Assembly (NCBI GenBank): GCA_003342895.1
Contig: PTFA01000085.1
Span: 1,638,671-1,702,670, forward strand
Length of the DNA stretch: 64,000 bases
Origin: Casuarius casuarius
Taxonomy: Eukaryota > Chordata > Aves > Casuariiformes > Casuariidae
Direction of reading: 5' to 3'
Shown one piece after another: positions 12,124 to 24,010 of this stretch. The stretch's first letter is position 1. Every line of letters starts with the position of its first letter. Position numbers and translations under genes: made by a program. The notes under the pieces are model-generated. The model had not been told where the DNA came from. It worked only from the letters and a program-made list of their open reading frames with translations, and ran no database searches.

Positions 12124-12939
12124 CATTTTATTCTTTCACAGGGAGAAAGAGATTCTCACTTCCCTTCCTACTCTGAAGCTTCTTCATCACTCACCATTTA
12201 AAAAAAAAGAAAANAGAAAATGTCATTTGAAATTTTCTCTTGAAAAATATGAGCATCTATTCATTGAAGGAGCAGTGCTTTTGTCCCCTCGTTAAGAGTC
12301 TACAATATAAAAATAAGTCTGGGAAAGTCAGGGAATACCAAAGTAGATCTTCCTATAAACACACTCAAAAATAAAATTATATCATCACTGGAAAAGTACC
12401 AAGCCACAGTTATAGCAGAAATTAGAGTATACCAGCACTTACCCTGTTAATATAGCCATTGGACGTGGAACTTAATTCAAAGAAGTACCACAGCTATGGT
12501 GCACCGAATTTTGCAAAGTGCATTCTGCACTTTGAGGGAGCATGCCAGAGAGGAAAGATCTACTGTGTTACTAAAGTACTGAGATGCTTTCATATGCAAA
12601 TATGCCAGGCAATAGCATAGCCCCCAGGGTACTGGCAAAACCTATGAGACACCAGAGTTGAGCAAGCTGTTCATTAAAAGCATGTTCTGATCAAGAGAGC
12701 AAACTAAATGGATTGAAGTCCTACCCATTCTCTTCCTTCCTACTTCCCTTTCTAAGGGTTTGATAAATTACAGGACATCCAGCCATAAAACTGAAAGTTT
12801 CCGGCACAATTCTAGTTTCCTTATCAGAAAATGCAAATGCGATGGATTTGTCAAAAATCAAAGTGCTTTCGCAGGAATGTCTCAAGTTCAAAGACATGCT
12901 AATCACAAAGGGTTTCTTGGGTCCTCACCAGAGTTTCAG

Positions 12940-13330
12940 GTCGACATGAAAACTTTCCTGCCTCCCCAGTCACCGGCAGCCCGACAGCCGCTGCGGGGGG
13001 AGAGGAACCGACTCGACCCGCGGCTCTGAACCTGGCTCTCCCCCTTCTTCCGAGCAAGGGGGCAGTAGGCTTACTCCCCCTGCCCTCTGCATACACGCTG
13101 AGGTATACTTTTAAATCCGAAAGCATCCTGACGCAGTACGTTTCCCACTCAGCTCTAAACTATGCCCCTCAGCAAGTGTCTCCCTGGCAAGGCAAAGGTT
13201 CTGCTCCGCTCTCCTCCCGCCGCGGGAAAGGAAACGTCACTTTGCGCAAGAATGCCCTCAGCCAAGCAGAGGCTGCTGCCCGCAAACGCTACTACTGTCC
13301 TTATTTCTCAGCGCGGTGCTCAAAATATTT
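12940..13330. promoter_or_regulatory. Short CpG island (patch 5)
   Basis: About two dozen CpGs occur in under 400 bp, the largest such clump in the window. It includes a CCGCCGCGGG block near 13220 and an AACGTCAC motif (half of a cAMP-response-type site) nearby. Open frames cross on both strands (89 and 75 codons) without recognisable products. A promoter-associated island is the most natural reading, but no first exon can be defined from sequence alone. It lies about 3 kb to the left of the minus-strand exon candidate, so it is not positioned as that candidate's upstream promoter. Confidence 0.4.
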
Positions 13331-13399
13331 AAGAGACAATGAACAAATTTAAAAACCAATGCGATATTAAAAAAAAAAAAACCAAACAATTTGCAGGTA

Positions 13400-13490
13400 G
13401 GAGAAATGAGGCACAAAGGAGAATATATTTCCCCAAGATCACACAGGAAGTGAGGGAACAGGGAGAGAAGAATCCTGAATCTTCAGTCAG
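13400..13490 (-). repeat. MIR-like SINE fragment
   Basis: The plus strand reads as the reverse complement of the MIR core: 'gaaatgaggcacaaagg', then 'ccccaagatcacacaggaag', then 'agaatcctgaatcttc'. This order (gaggcacag, cccaaggtcacacag, gaacccagatctt) is characteristic of amniote MIR/CORE-SINEs. The element therefore lies on the minus strand and is truncated at both ends. Confidence 0.7.
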
Positions 13491-15951
13491 AAAGAATCAT
13501 CTCTTTTTTCTTAACATATCATAACATTTGCTTTGCTGGTACTGTGTGGGCAGGGACTCTTGTATGTTGTTTAAATGATCTTGCAGGTTACTTCCACAGA
13601 AAAGTCTNCCTCTCAAATAGTTTTAAATACTAAACATCTGCTGGAGGTGTTTCTTATGCCAAATAAATGTCAAATCAAGAAGGTCACTCACATAGTGCTA
13701 ACACCTTATTAAGTCATTCTTTCTTCATTTGGCTTGATGCTCTAATATTTAGAGACGGTTTGAAGTTTTCCACATTATTAGCGAGCAGCTTGCTCAGAAC
13801 TAGAGAAGTGAAGGTTACATTGAAAGTGTCCTTTTTCTTTCTGATGAAGTTCATGTGCAGTACTCCAAAGCCGTCTAGAGAAGCTCAGTCCTCATTAATC
13901 TAAGTTTTGAGTCTGAAAATGCAGCATCAAAAGGCTTTGCTCCCTTGCCTATGCTGTTTAATTTTTCTCTCTCTCCGCTTTTCTCCTCCTCGTTTTCACT
14001 TTGTAGCAGTATTATATATCTCTGTAATGTTTTATGTTTGGGTAGCAAGCTCAAATATGCACAACGAGATACAGAAAGTTACCCGTATTTCAGACTCCAG
14101 CTCTTCTGTAAATTCTTCCTGCTACGGTATATTCCTTGCCACTTTACATCATGCACCAACAGAAAGAAAATAAAGAACTAAGTACAGCTCTGTGAAACCT
14201 GCACACAGTTTCTGTCGCAAGACTGAACCCCCGGTTACAGAAACTTTTGGCTATTAAGGCAATGCAAATGATCGGTCATACACAGTGAGTAANTTGGCTC
14301 TCCATGCTGTGGAGGAGGCCGTGCTTATAAACAGACGATGAAATGCAGCTCTGGGGCTTGCACTGGGTTTTTGGCAGGTGATTTTGAGAAGTGCATGGAG
14401 CAGTAGAATAGAGAAGAAATAAGCATCAGAGAGCAAGACAGAACTCTCTCTAGTAAGGCAGCAGACAGCAAGGTTGCAAATTCACCCAGCTTTGTAGATA
14501 AAACTAGAAGAATTTAGTTAATCCCCATGCAGAGGAGCAGTGCTGTTACAACTTAGTCAGCCACTTTGGGGGGAACCTGGATCACTGGGGTTTTAAGACT
14601 GTTCTCACAGGTTCACGTTTCACTGAGCAGACTGTTACACGTTTAATTTAGAAGGACGTGGATTCTTAAATGTGGACTCCAAGTTCACAGTGCAGAAGAG
14701 AACAGTAGACAGTTCAGAAAAGCATGGATGACATCACTTAGCAAGTATCAAGACAAAAGTTAGTTTTTCTAAAAACAGGTAAGTAGATACGTAGAATACA
14801 GCATTTGCCACACACTGTTTTCAGCATTTCCACACTCTGGAAGGAGTTATAGAAACACACTTCTGTGAAGAATAACCAATCTTTGTCACCTGTCTGCTGC
14901 CCTTCAACTACCCTATCCTACCTCATATAAAGCAAACTAAATAAAAATTAGCTAACCTTTTATATAAAAGTCTGGAATTAAAGTACTGAAAATTCTTCGA
15001 ATCCAAACAGTTGCTACAGATTTAGGCCATATTTTTATTATACTCCCCTAATATGCTAATTATTTTGTTTACAATTTCCTTACTGCCTTAAAATAGAACC
15101 TCAATATCTTTTTTTAATCAGTGGACTGCTGCATTTTTGAGTTCTTTGCTTTGAAAATATGCATTTTAGTTTTTTATAGTTAAAACACAACATCAAAATA
15201 GCTATTAATAGGTGTGGGGGACAATGCAAAATGCACATTACTGAAGAGAAAGAAAACTTCAAGATTCACCTGTATTTTACAGCTTTAGATCAAAACATTT
15301 CAATTCTCAAATATAATCAGAATTCATGTGAAAATAACTATTTTTTTTTAAATAGGAAACAGATTAGGAAGGACAGTCTTAAATTTATTTTTATGAATAG
15401 CATTGCCTCTTAGTGTCGTGGCAAAACTGCCTCTGTTCCACTTGCAAGTTACTTTTGTAGCTGGATGGCTACNTTCGTATCTTCCTGAAAACTCACTTCT
15501 GAATATGGAATGGTTTCTTTGCCTTCCTTGCTGCCTTTTGCCTTGGGGTTGAACTGAAAGCTACGGGGGGATGCACCAGCAGCAGAGGTAACTTCNATAA
15601 TCTCACATCAGAGCAAGCACACCTCGCCCAAAGGCTGGTGTGGCACAGCATCCTGCTTTCAACAGTAGCCAAAAGCAAGTATCTAAGGAAGAGTATAAGT
15701 GCAGAAGAGGTATATACGATACTTTCTCTGAGCATCCTGACTGTGATCGAGCCTCCAGCCCTCGCAGCTCAGGGATCTCCTGAGCAGGAGCAGTGTCTGT
15801 GTGTTTAGTAGCCTTCCAAGGATCTCTCTTCCACAAGCTTGCACAGCCTGCTCTACAGCAGCTCCACTGGGCTTTTGGATGAGAGCGTCACAAATGAATA
15901 TGAAGCAATTTTCAAGCCAGAAATCTGTGGAAGGGGGGAAGCATCACTCAC
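13491..15951. other. Gene-free interval
   Basis: A short stretch at 13530-13580 ('gggcagggactcttgt') weakly resembles an L2-like 3' end. Overlapping 60-88 codon frames on both strands have no recognisable product. Nothing else is supported. Confidence 0.55.
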
Positions 15952-16314
15952 CTCAGGAGTAAATGATAAACCTAGCGCCTCCCCAAGGAGCTCTGGGAAA
16001 CCGCGTCTTCGTCCTACCGAAACATCCGCCTGATCGCCACCAATCTTCTCGAGCTGCGAGAACCCACTTCCAACAACTTTATCTAGTGTGGAAGATGAGC
16101 TAGAAAAGACAGAGTCAAGGTTACAGTCTTCTGTGGCCAGGGAAAACAGCCTCACAAGTNCCGGACAAACAAGGCTGGGGATTTCAGACCCAGACAAGGC
16201 ACCCGGATTCACACAGTCACACCCCGGCAGAGTTTCATCACNGGGAACAAAGGGCAGAGAACCAAGAGTGGATAAAACAGCAAATGACCCCGCGGACTCC
16301 ACAGATGTGGCATT
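15952..16314 (-). CDS. Candidate internal coding exon, product not recognised
   Basis: I do not recognise the product. On the minus strand the block is open for 121 codons. It starts directly after an acceptor-like site (gcccgtgtcag) at 16315 and ends at a consensus donor (CCTGAG followed by GTGAGT) at 15952. Both boundaries fall in phase 0, so the exon is a multiple of three. About 40% of codons begin with G, as in real coding sequence, and CpGs are retained. The peptide is rich in Ser, Gly, Leu and acidic residues, includes an SSSSS run (FSSSSSTLDKVVGSGFSQLE), and has no recognisable domain, so it would be a disordered segment. Two codons contain n (16160, 16242). Against it: no flanking exon can be joined with confidence, and the opposite strand is also largely open, so a decayed exon, lncRNA exon or GC-rich repeat remain possible. 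Confidence 0.3.
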
Positions 16315-16339
16315 CTGACACGGGCAAAATATCCGCACT

Positions 16340-19300
16340 CAAACCTTTAACAAGCCTAGTTTTTGACCACATTGCAGATTAACCTAACCTGCACATGCCC
16401 AANCCATGAGCCCACCAGGTATCTCCTCTTCACCCAGTTCCCTCCGTCTGCCGTACCCCACCAGTGACAGTACGCCCAGGCCCACGGAAAGGGAACCAGC
16501 TCAAACCTCTAGCAAGGCAAATTCTGTTTTTAAAATCGCATATACAGGGTATCAGTTATCCATATCCACGTTCAAGTGGCCAAAGAATCAGCCCCTATTT
16601 TCTGCTTTTATAAAGTCTAGCTGAAGTTTAGCTGATTAATCCAGAGCTCTTTTACTTGATCATTCTGCAAAAAGGCTGACACATTTTAATGACCCTCAAT
16701 AATATTTATTCACTTCATATAAGTTAACACCGTCCTTTTATTTCGAAGCCAATTGGTACTTTTAGCTACTTCTTAAAAGATTAATCATTGTTATTCATTA
16801 ATTCCAAGGCATTTTTTCAGTCCTCTTGGTCTGTCAGTCATACAAAAAATACAGATGTGTGTAAGGATCACCCTTGGTTGTACAGACCCTCACATGGGAT
16901 TGTAAAGATGGTAGTATCTCACAGTAACAGCACCACTGGGCCACATACTGTTCTGTAAGACATGTATTGATGTGATGTCTAAGTTGATCTGCCCTTTATG
17001 CCAAACTCCTACAGACATTGAAGAGCTCTGCACACACAGAAAGACTAGATAGAATATAACACAAAAATAAAGTGGCAGCGTCAACTGANGTTCCTTGTTC
17101 TCCTGAGTTTGTCAAGGCTTTGTTACTTGGCAGCTTTTCATACAATATTTATTATGGCTGCAATTTTTTCCCATTAACATGTTTTAATCTGGGAAAAAAT
17201 GTCACATTTTTCTATTTTAAATATACAAAGTCTGACACTTTTTTGTGAGCTCATCTTCAGTAGATCGCTTTTTGTTCTAACCTCACAGGAGTGGGGAAGA
17301 GATGCTTCTCCTATCTTCTTACAGTTTTTTCCTTTGAAGTCTGTATATTCCCTGTGTTTTGGGTTTGTGTGGTATACAGATTCTCACAATAGAATGGAAA
17401 TCATAGGTAGTGCTCAAGCCTTAAGCTATTATTGTTCAAACTACAAGTGGACAGAAAACTTCTTTGCTAATATCAAAGATAGTACAAGTTATATATCAAA
17501 GAAATGGGTCAGAGCTGACTACTTGGGCAGCCTAGATTCTCTGGTGCATCAGCATTTTGAGTTAGCAGGTGCACATGTGCAATGTATACAACAAATTGGA
17601 TAAGCTACTGCCTGATAGACTCAAAAACACAAGGAGGTTCAGTCAGATGGCATAGTCAGAGATCTACATTGCAAGCAACATGGGAAAAAATACAGACATG
17701 TCATATGAATTCATTCAGAACTCACCAAAAGGCAGTTTCGCCAAGCTATTATTTCTTCTTTTCACTTTTTTTCCCTAAATCATCAACTCATGTAAACTGA
17801 AATTTGTATCTGCTCATCTAGAGCTCATGCTATGCATCAGAATTGAAAACATAATTTTCATCCTTCTACAAGAACTGAATTGTTGTTATTATCCAGTTTT
17901 CCAGATGTGAAAATCTGTCATCTCTGTCAAAGTTTGTGCATCTAAATTTGTATTTCAGCAGTCTGGCTTACAGGTTTGAAGTCACGCTGTGCATTTAAAA
18001 GGAAAAGATAATTTCCTTCCTTCCTACAAGGAAAGTCCCATCATTATCAACCAATTTTCCTTTTTAAATTTGTCACTATTATTTTTTAATTAGGCATGTA
18101 ATGTATCTAATATCCTTTCTAGCCTTGAATTCCATATTTAATTTGTATTCTTAAGGTCCAGAAATGCAAGTACTCAATTTAAACAGCTGGGGAGATAATT
18201 CATGAGATCAAATTTTTCCCTATGTAGATAAGTTGGTTTTCTGCATCACAGTATGTCTTTTAAAAGAAATATTTACATTCACATCACAAAAATTCCATAC
18301 AAGCAACTTGTGAATAAGGGGACAATACTGCAAAATAAATTGTAAAATAAATATGGCAGCTTCTGATTTCAATCTCTTTAGAGTGAAATATTTTTCCCTA
18401 CATTTAGTGTCCTAAGGAGCCCACAAGATGAGAGTCTTTTACATTCACCATTAACAGCACAGCTTCAACAGTATGTGCGCTGTTTTCAGCACCTCTCTCA
18501 TCTCTCTTCCCTCCAAACATTGTTTAATCACAGTGAAAACTCATTCACTGAGCTGCTTATCTGTGGTACCTCTAAAGCAAATTCAGCTTAGCATACATTT
18601 TTGTAGCTACATAATTACCCAAATGACTTACCTAGAGATATGAAGAAAACTAATGCTTTGCCTGTCTTGCAAGAAGCAGAAGACATCCCTGACAGAGTAT
18701 GGAGTGTCTCACAAGAGGTGGTTTGTGCACTTCAAACCTAGTGTCTATAATCTAACTCTAGATCTGAGTTACATTACAACAAGCCAAACCACTTCCATAT
18801 GGNCCATCTTTCATTGCTAGGGCCCACNGCCTTTTCCAAAGCAGTGTATTGGCAGCTGCATCCAAGACAGCTGAGAGATACAATTAAAACTGCATAAAAA
18901 ACTCTCTGCTCATGGCATGGAGAAGATTAGTCAGTAATTCCACTAGCAGAAGCTTTGTCCCACAGCCAGCTGTCAGCCAGACTGACCAGGGGATCTAGAC
19001 ATCATGAGCATGCTCACAGTTTCATCATCATTGCTTTCCCCCCCGTAATATTTTCTATCGGTGTGAAGTTCAGAGTTGGCCTACAGCTGGCAGAACAGTC
19101 ATTACTAACAGGTAATTCCCTGACTTCCAGCATTGAGAATATCAGCCACAGCACCATGAGTCAAGCAGCAACGGGTCAGGAGACATGCTATGCTACCTGT
19201 GATTTTCTGCTGAACCATTTTAATTCAAGAACCAGTTAACCTGTAATTATTTGAAATTTCCGTCAACTACATTCTGGCATGTTTAGAGCACCAGGGCCAT

Positions 19301-22300
19301 CCACTGCTGTCTCTTTAGAAAAACCTGCATACACTGGTACCTAAACTGGATTGGATGATGTTTGGACATTTTACCTGCTTTGATCTTNGCTTACATTTTT
19401 GTCACAGAAACAGCTCTATGAACCTTATTTGATTTCCTTCTAGTGCCAGGCTTTCCTTTATTCCACTTCTGATAGTCTTTCCCTACTCTCTACACCTTCA
19501 GCTCGATATGAGAACACCAGTGGAAATGGTATTCAGGCAGTCAGTGTTCACTGGCAGCAGAGAATTTAGAGCTATCAGCTGTTTTATACTAGCATTGGTA
19601 GACTCCACCCTTTCCCTAAAGCACTAAAACTGTTCTCCTGGGGCTAACAACAACATGCCAGTTATATATAATCAGATCTTTCACTTCACAGTTGCACCAA
19701 TACTGGCAGAAAAGCTTGTTAACAAGGAGGCTAACATACTACTTTTTACAAACACCGTATTCCTAAGNATAGGGCTGTGCCATCTAGTGGACAGAGGACT
19801 GGGCTAGTTGTGCTGGGCCTTCTCCCCTCCCTCCAGTCCCCCTTGTTATTTCTTTATGTAAAGAATGAGTTTAGACAGAGCTCCAGGACATGTATATGCA
19901 GAATGTCTCACAGTAACTTGTTCTGGGTAATCTGGAAATGAAAACAGAGACTGATTTAATATATGGGAATATAGCTGTTGGTAGATTTACAAATAAGAAG
20001 TTCCTGAGACTTCAGTACCACATGAAGTAAGGAAGATCTAATGCCTAGTACTTCCTTTTTTGGAAAACATGTGCGACTTNGCTTGAATTAATTTCTGGTT
20101 CTGAATTTCACGCCACTGTAGATAATTTCAAGCTTTTAAAGTTTGCAACTTGGCAAAGTCTTTCAAAATTGCATGATCCTGCTTTGAAACGTAGTGAGAA
20201 TATTTTAAAAGAAATGTCCCAAGCATGTTTCCAAACTCTGAAGAATTTTTAAGTCTCAGGGAAGCAGGGGACATGAATTGTAAATCTTCATTCATAGGAG
20301 ATAGTCCTTCACTTCACAAAGAGTCGGCCTAAGCTGACCAGAAAACATACGACACAGACCCTCAACGAGGAAACATAAGTTGTTAGAATTCTCTGCCAGC
20401 ACCCTAATTCTGAAAAATGTACCACTATCACCGTTTGCATGAGAGTATTACTCGAAGGCCGTAAGCAAAACGGTGCCCCACTGTGCTGAGTACTATAGAA
20501 TCATTCTGGTTTGAGTACCATGTAGTATATCAGTTTTTTAAAGTCACAATAATTTCATGTTTTCTTAGTCTGATATTATTGCTTTAAAATGGCAATTTCT
20601 CTCAATTTAAGATCTGACTCAAAAGGTCTGGCTTTTCCTCTAAAGAAAGCCAAACAAGCAAAATTATAAACCTGCATAGTCTATATTTATTGTGTGATCT
20701 TATTTCTGATTTGTCAGAGTAACTTTCCTTCCATATGCAACTTGGTCACCTCCTGTAAATCAAGCAAAGGCACCCTCTTACTCCCCTTTTAATTCCTTAA
20801 TTTATTGATCTTTTCATACTTGGGAGTTGCTAGAACCATCAGAGTTCAGGAGTGTAAAGCTGCAACAACTGGATTGCAGCTGGTCTTTGGTCCTGCTATT
20901 GATATAACACGATTCTGCCCAAGATGCAGCTCCCTCACTCATAAAACAGGCTTAGACTGATTTAGGGCTATGATGCATCATCTCATTTGCACAGACTAAT
21001 AGTCAACCAAACATCAGTTGAGCCACAGTAACTGAAATTATGCATCGTTGGTGCGCAGCACAGCCTGCAACAGCCCAATTTCAGGCTGGAAAAATAAGAT
21101 TAATTGCTCACTTTTGTCTCAGGCTAGGAGTGAGCAAGTAGGCCAATACCACCAAACAACTGGTGAGTAACTTTTCTCATGCTGCAGTTATATGATTCCT
21201 TCTCCCATTTCTTCCCATCCTTACTGGGTGGACTTTATTCACACCTGTACAAGTGAGTGCAGTACGGAGCCACATGCACTACCTCTATAACAACAGTATG
21301 TGAAAATTAAAAACAGAGGAAGGAAAATTTGTAATATCATCCTAAGAAGCAACTGCTGCTTGTTGAGTCTAAACCTGAGAATTTGGTTGATGATTTTTAA
21401 GCAGGGCCAAAGTTGCTGCCAGAGGACAGGCGTTTAGGCCATAGGTCATGATAGGCAGCCATGGNTGACAGCTCTCCCTGGCGACAGTCTTTCCTTACAT
21501 TTACTGCACACTCCCCTTCTTGCTTGTTCCTCCTCCTCCCTCATTTGTGCCAGCACAGGCACTTGTGCAGCCACATTGCCTACTGAGTCAAGGAACTCAG
21601 CTGGCTTAAATATAATCTGGCCAAAAGAAAAGTGGGACCACTGAGGAGGCAGTATACAAAAGAGAGGGAGGAGGAGTACTCTAAACTGATGCTGTGAACA
21701 AAGATACACTGTCCTTGAGACGACAGCCTTTGTGAATCAGAGTAGAATTTGGGACAACTCATTTTACGTCTGTATAATATTCAGAAATCAAAGTAGAGCT
21801 TTCAGTAAAGAACCCGCTATGGAACAGATATGGTATCTGAAGACAAGGCAGGGGGGGAAACCTTGCCAAGACTGCCAGGCAGCTGTGAAAGCTGCATGAG
21901 TTTGATCAAGAGGTAACCCCATAATCGTAGAGGGTCCTCTACATCCTCTCCATTTAAGACCTAGACCACATGGGGGTACCTGGAGAATCTACTACCAAAA
22001 GGTAGCCAAAGCAGGCAGTAAATCCAGAAATCCAGAGCTTGCAGGATCTCTTTGGGGAATGATTCAATTATAGGTCACTTACACCAACAGCAAAAAAGGC
22101 TACAACTAATTACCCTGAAGAAAGGTTATGGGGAAGAGGGATTGAGGATATTATGCAGGGAAAGGAAGCCCACAAATCTGGAAAGCCAAGACTAAGTGAT
22201 TAGACCAGCTCCCCTGCCCAATGACCTCAGATCAGTATGTTCAGTCAACCAGGCCACGTGAGGTAACTTGCTACAAGGCCACCATCTTGTACAACTCAAG

Positions 22301-23694
22301 ACTCAAACTTGGTCAGTACATATATAGACTATGATACAATTCAAAGAGCTTGTTGTACTAGAAAGAGCCCCTCAAAACTCAAGAATTATTAAAACAGAAA
22401 GCCCCAATCACCGTGATAGCCTGAATACAGAAGAACAAGAAACTCCTACCTAGTGTCAGGTGCAGCTTTCTGACTTTTATTTGTACAAGTCATTGAAAAA
22501 GAGGAGAGCAATATGAAATATTCTCCAAAGATGGACAGTTTACTAATGAAGAGGTTTTGGCACTTCATTAGCTCTACTGTGGGCAGATNGTATCAAATTT
22601 CTTTCCTATCATCTACATAGCTTTATGTAGCTGAACTAGGTAGTGTTTATCGGTGCCATCACCTCTGTCTCTGAAAATCCTGTTCATTTGGGTCCAGATT
22701 TTCAAAAAATGTTCTAGTCATCCATGGCCAAAATACTTTTAAGGAAAATAGCCACAAAAAGGGAAAATGGGAGTCATTTACCTTCTATTACCTGTGTATT
22801 ACTGCATTACTTCAAAACATCTGCAAGTCACAGTACTGGCTAACGGCACCAAATGACACCGTCACTGAAAACAGCACCCATATTACATTTCCGCCTCGCC
22901 AGGATTTAGCAGTCCAGTAAGTTTAATAAGTTACAGTGCGTATTAGTGTACAAGGAGAGCAAATGGGAGCATCCACAGACCTACGGCAAAGGAAGCATTG
23001 TACACTGCTCATTACATGGGAAAAGTCCATTACATGCAAATTCCAAGTTGTCTTTATTTGTATAGACTTCCTCAGTGTCAGAAATTTACTGAATTCCTCT
23101 CTTTTTGGAGAGAGAGGAGGCAGAAGATAAGGGCAGTAGTAAAGTGGGTCACTTGAGCCGTTAGCTCCCGCTGTATCCATCTCAAGGCTAAAGACTACAG
23201 AACTGTGCATGAGTCTTGGGACTCAATACTGACTGTGGATTTGAACAGCACAAAAATTAAGACAGATGATTTCACAGCAAAAAAGACAGAAGCCATGATT
23301 ACAGACAGGAAGTGCCCTCCTAGGCCCAGAGACCCAAACTATGAGGTTAGGGTTTGTGGTCAGTTGGGAATTTGGTTGGCTTTTCTCAGACAAACAAGGG
23401 TCTCCAACGAGCTTGTAATTTCAGATCAGTTATTAAACCCTGCATCCTCCTCTGTAATCACTTTTTAATGTGACTCTCACGGGTTACATAACATAGGTAG
23501 AATAAACAGAGAAAAAAAAAATCTTAATTCTGGGGGCAATAAGTGGCAATCAGTGGAAANTTTCCAGTCTAAAAAGAAAAACTGAAACGTTAACAGTTGT
23601 CTTTGCACAATATGACATCAGAAAATCCCTCCTTAATGTCAATCCCCACATCTGTCCCCCCCCCCCCACAAGATCATTTTCAACAGCAAACTTC
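16340..23694. other. Gene-free AT-rich interval
   Basis: No supported gene. The longest frame is plus strand 17199-17603 (134 codons), with AT-driven composition and no domain. A 12-base C run lies at 23656-23667. I see no transposon structure and no strong CpG clump in this stretch, which is the plainest part of the window. Confidence 0.6.
23656..23667. repeat. C12 homopolymer
   Basis: Twelve consecutive C shortly before the CR1 element. Length may be unreliable in a draft assembly. Confidence 0.9.
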
Positions 23695-24010
23695 CATAGA
23701 ATAAGGTGGAAAAGGACCTCTGGAGCTCATCTAGCCCAGCCTCCTGCTCAGAGCAGGTCTGATTAGGTCGAGCTGCTCAGGGGCCAGGACTTGTCGAGTC
23801 TTGAATGCCTCCAAAGATGGAGGTTCCACAACCTGTTCAGCAACCTGTTCCATTTGATCACCGCCATGGTAAAACGAACAAACAAAACCACCATAATCTA
23901 ATACCCCTAATCTAATATAGCCCCTATGTTCCAATTTGTGTCCATCACCGTATTGCTGTGCACTCCCAAAGAGAGTCTGGCTCTGACTTTCATCACCATA
24001 TGATGAATAC
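23695..24010 (-). mobile_element. Truncated CR1 LINE, 3' end
   Basis: The plus strand is the reverse complement of an avian-type CR1 3' end. It runs from a degenerate 'catagaataaggtggaaaa' through 'gacctctggagctcatctag', 'cctgctcagagcagg', 'gatggaggttccacaacctg' and 'gagagtctggctctg', in the expected order. The 3' terminus is thus at about 23695 and the element extends rightwards, 5'-truncated as is usual for CR1. The 95-codon minus-strand frame inside is not an intact reverse transcriptase. Many substitutions and an A-rich insertion-like stretch near 23873-23890 indicate an old, inactive copy. Confidence 0.85.

Larger units (their letters stand above)
10261..12939. other. Gene-free interval with L2-like fragment
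   Basis: The longest frame is plus strand 10782-11225 (147 codons). It runs through a T12 tract and a G9 run and has no recognisable domain, so I treat it as chance. An L2-like 3' end at 11385-11490 and a TTTG microsatellite at 12101-12123 are listed separately. The rest is featureless. Confidence 0.55.

Noticed and set aside
17199..17603. 134-codon plus-strand open frame
   Set aside because: Residue composition is that of AT-rich random sequence (Phe, Ile, Leu, Ser, Tyr), with no domain and no splice sites worth reporting.
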